From: Desulfurellales bacterium
Lineage (GTDB): Bacteria > Campylobacterota_A > Desulfurellia > Desulfurellales > Hippeaceae
Assembly (NCBI GenBank): GCA_027014115.1
Contig: JALWEJ010000044.1
Location: 1-41,386, forward strand
DNA length: 41,386 bases
Direction: 5' to 3'
The notes beneath the pieces were generated by a model. That model was given only the letters and a program-made list of their open reading frames with translations, was not told where the DNA came from and searched no databases. A program made the translations under genes and the position numbers. Shown here one piece after another: positions 33,469 to 41,112 of the stretch (position 1 is the stretch's first letter; each line of letters opens with the position of its first letter).

Positions 33469-35732
33469 TTTAATTCCACTATTGTTGCACCGTCTCCGCC
33501 TTCATTTGGATGTGCCGAATGAAATGATTTTACAAAAGGGCTTGATTTTAAAACCTCATGCACCATAGACCTCAGTATGCCGCTTCCTATGCCGTGTATA
33601 ATTCTTGCTGTTTTAATAGAATCACCCAAAAGAGAGCTTAGAAAACGCATAAGCTCAAGCTCGGCCTCATCTCTGCGTTTTCCTATGATGTTGAGCTCAA
33701 GTGATTCGAATTTGTTTTGTGTTTTTATGTGTATATCCTTTTTCTTTTCTTTTTCTTTTTTTATTTTTATTTTCTCTATAGAGGAGATGCCGACCTCAAT
33801 AATTTTTCCATCAATCTCCAAAGCTGCCTTTTTTCCTTTTATGTTGACTATTTTTCCTATCATATTATTGAACGATACAGTATCATTTATATGTAGTGTT
33901 TCACTGTTTTGCTCTTTTGGGCTTTGAGTAAATAGATTGTCTGCATTCTGCTTGATTTTGCTGAGTTTTTTGTGTGTTTTTGGGATGTTTTTATCCTTTA
34001 AAAGGTTGTTTATCTCCTCTTTCAGTTCGTTTATTAAGTTTTCATACAGCTCTTTTTTTCTTTTTTCTTCATTCGTTATTCGTTCTAAGATTTCATCTTG
34101 TGTTTTTTGTTTTTTGCTCATTATTTCTTTGTATGACTGTTTCAGTTTTTCAAGCTCTTTTTCTTTTTGTGTTAGTCTTTGAATCTCTTTTTCCAATTCA
34201 TTTTCTAACTTTGAGAAGTTTGTTTCATTGTTTTTGAAGTATTCATTGGCAGTTTCTATGATGCTGTTTGGCATATTAAGTGTTTTTAAAATCTCTTTTG
34301 CGTAGCTTTTTCCTATATGTGAATACATTAGCCTGTATGTCGGTTTTAATGTTTTTTCGTCAAATTCAAAAGCTGCTGTGGGATAGTGTTTTGATGATAA
34401 TATATATGCAAGTTTTTTGTAGTGGGTTGTAACGATAAACGAACAGTTGTCTGTTAAGTTTTTAATAATTGAATATGCAACAGCCTCACCCTCATCGGGC
34501 GATGTACCGCTTCCTATTTCATCAAGCAGCACAAGTGAGCGTTTTGTTATATTTTCATATATTTCCTTTACAGCCATCATTTTTGCCGAAAATGAGCTGA
34601 GGGATTCCATTATGTTCTGTTCATCTCCGATTACCGCATAGACAGCATCAAAATTTCCTATCTCAATATGTGAAGCAGTTATGGGTATGTTTGAGAATAC
34701 ACACAAGACATATAGGCCTGCTGTTTTTAGAAAAACAGTTTTTCCACCTGTATTTGGTCCTGTGATAATGAGTTTTCTGTCTTTTTTCAAATCGATATCG
34801 ACGCTTTTTGTGTTGTTGTTTATATGTGCAAGAATCGGATGTTTTATATTTTTTGCAAACAGTATACATTTGTCTGAAAACTTTATTTCTGGTTGTTCAA
34901 AATCCTTTGCATATTGAAATTTGGCTGTCTGTAAATCAAAATAGCCTATACGCTTTTCGTTATACATAAGTTTTTGTGAATTTTTTCTGACCAGATTTGT
35001 CAGATTTGTCAGAATTCTTCTTCTTTCTGCCTCTTCTTTTAGTATCAGCTCCTCAAGTGCGTTGTTTTTTTCGTATATGCTGTCGGGCTCAACAAAAAAT
35101 CCGCCGGATTTTGATATATCTATAATTCTTCCGCTTATATATTCTTTGAAGTTGGATTTCATAAGAATTGTGTATCTTGAGCGTTTCATAAAAATAGCAG
35201 TATCTGCAATGATTTCCCTTATTCTTGAATGCATAAGGTTTTTCAGGTTTCTTGATATGTCGTCTTTTAGCTGTTTTATCTGACTTCTAACCTCAAATAG
35301 ATAGCTTGTTGCACTGTCTTTTAAGAATCCGTGGTCGTCTACTGCTTTTTTTATTTTATCATACAGCTCAACCGGAAAATCGAATGATATATAATTTGTA
35401 CAAATATCGGATTCATGCTCGCTGAAGTTGTTTTCAATTTCTCTAATCATGCTTAGGAAATTTCCTATTAAGAAAAGCTCTTTTTCTATCAATATACCTG
35501 AAAATGCTTCTTTGATTATATCTGATATGTATATATCATCAAGCGGATAAGCCCCCCATTTGTAGAAAAATGTAAAAAATTCGTTTAGTATTTCAAAGTC
35601 CGATTTTGCTTTTTGTGTATCAAAAACAGGCTTTAAATCTTCGAGTGCTTTTTTTCCGTATTTTGTCTGTATGAATGAACCTATAATCTCTTTTAGTTTG
35701 TCAAACTCAAGAGTTTTTAAAACATCTCTCAT
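33465..35732 (-). CDS. mutS2: MutS2 endonuclease
   Basis: This 755-residue MutS homologue lacks the mismatch-recognition domain and has been linked to suppression of homologous recombination and to rescue of collided ribosomes. The ATPase has Walker A TGPNTGGKTVFLKT and Walker B VLLDEIGSGTSPDEGEA. A long coiled-coil follows, then a small KOW-like module (NDTVSFNNMIGKIVNIKGKK), and finally the Smr nuclease domain with RIIHGIGSGILR and HPNEGGDGAT. It is first in the operon mutS2-dnaG-dedA-aldolase-sir2. No Shine-Dalgarno site precedes the ATG, and a promoter lies only about 10 bases upstream. Confidence 0.95.
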   Translation of the reverse strand: MRDVLKTLEFDKLKEIIGSFIQTKYGKKALEDLKPVFDTQKAKSDFEILNEFFTFFYKWGAYPLDDIYISDIIKEAFSGILIEKELFLIGNFLSMIREIENNFSEHESDICTNYISFDFPVELYDKIKKAVDDHGFLKDSATSYLFEVRSQIKQLKDDISRNLKNLMHSRIREIIADTAIFMKRSRYTILMKSNFKEYISGRIIDISKSGGFFVEPDSIYEKNNALEELILKEEAERRRILTNLTNLVRKNSQKLMYNEKRIGYFDLQTAKFQYAKDFEQPEIKFSDKCILFAKNIKHPILAHINNNTKSVDIDLKKDRKLIITGPNTGGKTVFLKTAGLYVLCVFSNIPITASHIEIGNFDAVYAVIGDEQNIMESLSSFSAKMMAVKEIYENITKRSLVLLDEIGSGTSPDEGEAVAYSIIKNLTDNCSFIVTTHYKKLAYILSSKHYPTAAFEFDEKTLKPTYRLMYSHIGKSYAKEILKTLNMPNSIIETANEYFKNNETNFSKLENELEKEIQRLTQKEKELEKLKQSYKEIMSKKQKTQDEILERITNEEKRKKELYENLINELKEEINNLLKDKNIPKTHKKLSKIKQNADNLFTQSPKEQNSETLHINDTVSFNNMIGKIVNIKGKKAALEIDGKIIEVGISSIEKIKIKKEKEKKKDIHIKTQNKFESLELNIIGKRRDEAELELMRFLSSLLGDSIKTARIIHGIGSGILRSMVHEVLKSSPFVKSFHSAHPNEGGDGATIVELK

Positions 35733-35741
35733 AGCTGTATC

Positions 35742-35770
35742 AATATAATGGTTTTTATTAAGAATAACAA
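35742..35770 (-). promoter_or_regulatory. mutS2 operon promoter, probably giving a leaderless mRNA
   Basis: On the minus strand TTGTTA (35765-35770) and TATATT (35742-35747) are exactly 17 bases apart. The start of transcription should fall near 35735, leaving 0-4 bases before the mutS2 ATG at 35732. The upstream sequence GATACAGCT has no ribosome-binding site. Confidence 0.55.
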
Positions 35771-35816
35771 GTGGCTATTTTTGCATAAAACACAAAACAA
35801 AGGCTTTGTAGAAATC

Positions 35817-35850
35817 TGTACTGCCCCCGCTTGTCAAGACAATTTTCTCT
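35817..35850 (+). repeat. left terminal inverted repeat of the IS3-family element
   Basis: Reads TGTACTGCCCCCGC, then TTGTCAAGACAATTTT. It pairs with the right end at 37167-37200, sharing TGCCCCCGC, AAGACA and ATTTT. Confidence 0.75.
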
Positions 35851-35898
35851 AATTTCTTATTCCCTCCTTTCTTGTTAAATAAAATTCAGTATTCTTCA

Positions 35899-36673
35899 TT
35901 ATGCAGCATCCGTTTTATTTAATTCCTGGGTGTATATTTTCATAGGGGGTTTATACCCTATGGATGAATGCAATCTCTTCCAATTATATGTCTTCATATA
36001 ATTGGAAATCCCAGCTCTTGCATCTTTTAGGGTTTCATACCTGCTTGGATAAACATTTTCCTGCTTTAGGCTTCTGAAGAATCTCTCCATATAGATATTA
36101 TCAAAGCATCTGCCCTTTGCATCCATTGAGATTGAGATATTGTGCTTTTTTAGAATCTCTGTTGTTCTATTTGACGTATATTGGCTACCCTGGTCTTAAA
36201 TTGAATATCTTGGGTGATTTGTATTTTTCCAAAGCTTCTTTAATTGTATCTGCAACAAGACTATCATCCATTGATGAGGATAGTTTATGTGATAAAACAG
36301 CCCTTGTTTTTAAATCCATAACAACACACAGATATGAAAAACCCCTGTTTAATCTAATGTATGTGATATCAGATACCCATACCTGATTGGGTTTTTCTAT
36401 ATCTATGTTTTTCAATAGATATGGATATGTTCTGTTGTTTTCATCCGGTAGGGTTTTAATATTAAGAAGTTTCATAAATCTTGTTATTTTTCTTTTACCG
36501 ACATTAAAACCTTTCTGTTTTAATTCGTGATACATACGTCTGTATCCGTAATAGGACTGGTCTGTATAGATTTTATCTATGGTATTCATTATCTCTATGT
36601 CTAATGCAGAAAGAGGACGTCCCTTTTTTATGTAATAAAGCGTAGAACGGTCTATATCAAGAAGCTCGCACTC
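35899..36673 (-). pseudogene. IS3-family transposase OrfB, frameshifted
   Basis: This is the DDE integrase half of the transposase. It begins with the conserved ECELLDIDRSTLYYIKKGRP and PLSALDIEIMNTID, then SYYGYRRMYHELKQKG. The first catalytic aspartate is in QVWVSDITYI. A one-base indel near 36195-36201 breaks the frame just before the second aspartate: the first frame ends at IFNLRPG, and the true continuation DQGSQYTSNRTTEIL is in the next frame. The catalytic glutamate is in DNIYMERFFRSLK, and the tail YNWKRLHSSIGYKPP is typical. All three catalytic residues survive in pieces, but the protein cannot be made. Confidence 0.9.
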
Positions 36674-37062
36674 ACCTGGTGATTGAAAGCCTGCCGCAGT
36701 TTGGGCAGGATAAGGATTTATTGAGATTGGACTCCACCAGGCTTTTTCTCTTACTCCAGTCCAAGCTCCTTAATTTTTTTAATACCCAATCCCTCTCTAT
36801 TGTGGTTTGTCCCAATGCTTTAGATAAAGCATCAATCTGGGATTCTTTTTCTTTTATCTCTTCTTTGTATTTCTTTATGCTAACAGCATTTTCAAATGCC
36901 AATGAGGCATTCTCCAAAAATTGTTTTTTCCACTGCTGGACTGATTTTGGCAGTATATCATACTTGGATGCAAGCTCATTTATTGTTGTATTACCCTCTA
37001 AGAGCTCTAAGATTGCTTTTGTTTTAAACTCGGGTGAGAAAATTCTTAAGCTTCTGACTCAT
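36672..37062 (-). pseudogene. IS3-family transposase OrfA, frameshifted
   Basis: This is the helix-turn-helix and leucine-zipper half. From the ATG at 37062 the protein starts MSQKLKNF, then an extra T in a T-run near 37040 shifts the frame. The continuation reads SPEFKTKAILELLEG, NELASKYDILPKSVQQWKKQ and a coiled coil with KEKESQIDALSKALGQ. It ends at a TGA at 36672-36674, where the orfB sequence continues in another frame. In live IS3 elements orfA and orfB are joined by programmed frameshifting at an A-rich site; the junction here has no such site, and the extra frameshifts argue for decay. Confidence 0.8.
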
Positions 37063-37166
37063 AAAATTTCCCAATTAAACTTAAATATAAATTCAAGAAC
37101 AGATAAGACAAGATGTAAAAACAATGAAGATTTCTCAAATCTTAACAGATTTGAGAACGAGATTGT

Positions 37167-37200
37167 TCAAAAATCTGTCTTAATTTGCGGGGGCATTATA
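37167..37200 (-). repeat. right terminal inverted repeat of the IS3-family element
   Basis: Read on the minus strand: TATAATGCCCCCGC, then AAATTAAGACAGATTTT. Its outer edge coincides with the start of the truncated CRISPR repeat. Confidence 0.75.
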
Positions 37201-38198
37201 CATAAACGGAAATAGTGCAATAATCTCCCAAATATAACACATCTAAATATTACAGAGAAAAGTTAGTCGTAATTCCCTTCATAAACGGAAATAGTGCAAT
37301 GTTGAAAAAGCAGTGGATGGGAAAGGTTATGTTAATGGTCGTAATTCCCTTCATAAACGGAAATAGTGCAATTGCCGAAGACCACCCTGCAGAATGCAGT
37401 TTTGTATATGAGTCGTAATTCCCTTCATAAACGGAAATAGTGCAATTAGAAACAAGGGAAGGCAACTATTACATTGCCCTCCGCCTATACGTCGTAATTC
37501 CCTTCATAAACGGAAATAGTGCAATTAGCTCGGCGGCTTTTTTTGTATGTGCAGGATGTCTTGCAGTCGTAATTCCCTTCATAAACGGAAATAGTGCAAT
37601 TATAGGTTTTTCTATTGGTATTCTTGTAAAAATTATAAGCCGGTCGTAATTCCCTTCATAAACGGAAATAGTGCAATGAAGCCGTCGGGCTTTTAGAGTA
37701 GTGAAATACTCTATTAGTCGTAATTCCCTTCATAAACGGAAATAGTGCAATGGAATAGTTGGTCTCAAACTTATGAGACCAAAATTGGTCGTAATTCCCT
37801 TCATAAACGGAAATAGTGCAATCACAACCGATGATGGTTATGTATGTGAATATTGTTATGAGAATAGTCGTAATTCCCTTCATAAACGGAAATAGTGCAA
37901 TCGTTTACCAAAAACGGTATAGAAGCTAGCGGGGCATTCGTCGTAATTCCCTTCATAAACGGAAATAGTGCAATATGGTTATTGAAGAGCAATTAAAGAA
38001 ATCGGAAGAGAAGTCGTAATTCCCTTCATAAACGGAAATAGTGCAATTTTCCAAAATACCAAATATAAATTATTTGTTACTATAAACGAGTCGTAATTCC
38101 CTTCATAAACGGAAATAGTGCAATTGATTGGTTGTATAACAATTACGATATTGCAACCTTTGTGTCGTAATTCCCTTCATAAACGGAAATAGTGCAAT

Positions 38199-38543
38199 TC
38201 TGAGCCTGAGAATACAGTGTATATAAACGGAGTAAGAGAGTCGTAATTCCCTTCATAAACGGAAATAGTGCAATTTTATAGAGAAGCAAATATTTATAAA
38301 CACGGACTGCATATTGTCGTAATTCCCTTCATAAACGGAAATAGTGCAATGGGTTTCCGTCACCCTCAAAGAAAAGCATTTGTGCTATACCGTCGTAATT
38401 CCCTTCATAAACGGAAATAGTGCAATTCTGAGCCTGAGAATACAGTGTATATAAACGGAGTAAGAGAGTCGTAATTCCCTTCATAAACGGAAATAGTGCA
38501 ATGGGTTTCCGTCACCCTCAAAGAAAAGCATTTGTGCTATACC
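38199..38543. repeat. duplicated spacer block inside the CRISPR array
   Basis: The 41-base spacer at 38199-38239 (starts TCTGAGCCTGAG) is repeated exactly at 38427-38467. The 41-base spacer at 38351-38391 (starts GGGTTTCCGTCA) is repeated exactly at 38503-38543. The spacer between the first pair (38275-38315) is present once. The order is A-B-C-A-C. Confidence 0.97.
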
Positions 38544-38804
38544 GTCGTAATTCCCTTCATAAACGGAAATAGTGCAATTAGACTATCAGCCCTTGCTTTA
38601 AAAATAGTTACTGTCTTAATCGGTCGTAATTCCCTTCATAAACGGAAATAGTGCAATGATAAAGATTCAGAAAATATCTTATGTCGGTAAGATAAAGTCG
38701 TAATTCCCTTCATAAACGGAAATAGTGCAATATCAGACCTAAATCAAGGTCTGATTGAAAAAAGGTTTTGTCGTAATTCCCTTCATAAACGGAAATAGTG
38801 CAAT

Positions 38805-38847
38805 TGTAAAAGCAGTTGAGAAAGAGTTTGGTTTACGACCTGACGCA
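38805..38847. repeat. spacer duplicated 30 units away, first copy
   Basis: This 43-base spacer (starts TGTAAAAGCAGTTGAG, ends CGACCTGACGCA) is identical to the one at 41070-41112. Confidence 0.97.
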
Positions 38848-41069
38848 GTCGTAATTCCCTTCATAAACGGAAATAGTGCAATAATCAAAAGATTTTATTA
38901 GAAAAGAGAGAGGGCGATTATTATATGTCGTAATTCCCTTCATAAACGGAAATAGTGCAATGGTATTAATGTTACGGGACATAGTAACAATTCTAATTTA
39001 AGTCGTAATTCCCTTCATAAACGGAAATAGTGCAATACAGTTTATAGGTGTCCGACACTCTACCTTGTGGAGATGGAGTCGTAATTCCCTTCATAAACGG
39101 AAATAGTGCAATAATGGTATACAATAAACTATGAAATGCTTGACAATATGGTCGTAATTCCCTTCATAAACGGAAATAGTGCAATTATCCAACTTGTAAT
39201 TACAATATAAGATGGACAGGATCTCCTGTCGTAATTCCCTTCATAAACGGAAATAGTGCAATTATGCTACGTATAGACTTTAAATTAAGCCAGGAAAAGA
39301 GGTCGTAATTCCCTTCATAAACGGAAATAGTGCAATCTTAATCCACTTAAAGCCTTGTAGAATGCAACACTTCTAGTCGTAATTCCCTTCATAAACGGAA
39401 ATAGTGCAATAGTGCTTGCAAGTTTGCGGCTTGTAGCAAGCACTCAACCTACCAAGTCGTAATTCCCTTCATAAACGGAAATAGTGCAATAGAAAGGTAT
39501 TGATTTGATTAAGGAAGCTTTGAGAAAAGCAGTCGTAATTCCCTTCATAAACGGAAATAGTGCAATAAAAGCAGGGTGATAAAATAGAACCCTGCACCGA
39601 CGACGAAGTCGTAATTCCCTTCATAAACGGAAATAGTGCAATGAAATGGATCATGCCCCAATAGGATATACTTGTCCACAAGTCGTAATTCCCTTCATAA
39701 ACGGAAATAGTGCAATAAGAAGGGGAATGTCCATTGACTTCAATGGACACAATATGGTCGTAATTCCCTTCATAAACGGAAATAGTGCAATGAAACTCTT
39801 GCCGCCTCAAAAACATTAAAAAGCATTAGTGATGTCGTAATTCCCTTCATAAACGGAAATAGTGCAATTGTCAAGAGTGTTGGAGTCATTACAGACTTCA
39901 ACGAATTTAGTCGTAATTCCCTTCATAAACGGAAATAGTGCAATCATTAAAAAGCATTAGTGATAACCACAGAATTGAAGCAATTAAAGTCGTAATTCCC
40001 TTCATAAACGGAAATAGTGCAATTATTCCCTGTGCAGGAAAAGATAGAACCTTGCCCCGGTCGTAATTCCCTTCATAAACGGAAATAGTGCAATTTGAAA
40101 AGTATCCGAAAGTGTTCTTTGAAAAAATTAAACCTAGTCGTAATTCCCTTCATAAACGGAAATAGTGCAATTTTAATATAACCCTTCAAGGGTTTAAAAA
40201 ATTGGGGAAAGTCGTAATTCCCTTCATAAACGGAAATAGTGCAATAGAAAGAGTAGATAGGTTTGTGGTTATTGAATTTATAGATAATGTCGTAATTCCC
40301 TTCATAAACGGAAATAGTGCAATGGTTTAGTTATGTTAAGTTTTGTTAGATTAGAAAGAGTCGTAATTCCCTTCATAAACGGAAATAGTGCAATCTAATT
40401 TGATAGGTTATGTAGAAATTACAACTAACTCCGTCGTAATTCCCTTCATAAACGGAAATAGTGCAATAAGCAAAGGCAAAAGGGTATACCGTTACAAAGG
40501 TATACGGTATAAGTCGTAATTCCCTTCATAAACGGAAATAGTGCAATATCTTGCATTTGCTCTATATGAGCAAAAGGATAGATTTGTCGTAATTCCCTTC
40601 ATAAACGGAAATAGTGCAATGTTCTCAAAGGAAGCAAAAATAAATGATATTATCATATCCTGTCGTAATTCCCTTCATAAACGGAAATAGTGCAATCGAA
40701 GGTATTCGGAGCAGTGAGCACATTTCAGAAATTGAAGGGTCGTAATTCCCTTCATAAACGGAAATAGTGCAATTTGCATTTGCTCTTTATGAGCAAAAGG
40801 ATAATTTGTCGTAATTCCCTTCATAAACGGAAATAGTGCAATCGACATAACCTACCCACAATCACCTATTCAAATTATACGTCGTAATTCCCTTCATAAA
40901 CGGAAATAGTGCAATTTGCTAAACAAATCTATAATATTCCAAAACACAAGATACAGTCGTAATTCCCTTCATAAACGGAAATAGTGCAATATTTACTTTT
41001 ATCTAAAAACACAAGCAAAAAGCAGGGGATATGTGTCGTAATTCCCTTCATAAACGGAAATAGTGCAAT

Positions 41070-41112
41070 TGTAAAAGCAGTTGAGAAAGAGTTTGGTTTA
41101 CGACCTGACGCA
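41070..41112. repeat. spacer duplicated 30 units away, second copy
   Basis: Exact copy of the spacer at 38805-38847. The neighbouring spacers on either side differ, so this is not a long block duplication. Confidence 0.97.

Larger units (their letters stand above)
35817..37200 (-). mobile_element. decayed IS3-family insertion sequence
   Basis: The element is about 1.38 kb with imperfect terminal inverted repeats. The left end starts TGTACTGCCCCCGC and the right end, read inward, starts TATAATGCCCCCGC; both continue to AAGACA and a T-run. Inside are an orfA and an orfB on the minus strand, each broken by frameshifts. I place the right end at 37200 because CRISPR repeat sequence begins at 37201. 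The flanks show no matching target duplication (AATC on the left, CATA on the right), which points to rearrangement after insertion. Confidence 0.85.

Noticed and set aside
36665-36780. Programmed frameshift site between IS3 orfA and orfB
   Set aside because: No A6G-like slippery run lies at the junction, and other frameshifts break both genes, so decay is the simpler reading.
37678-37716. Terminator-like hairpin AAGCC/GGCTT followed by a short T-run inside the array
   Set aside because: It lies wholly within one spacer and was carried in from the target; it may matter for array transcription, but I do not annotate it as a host terminator.
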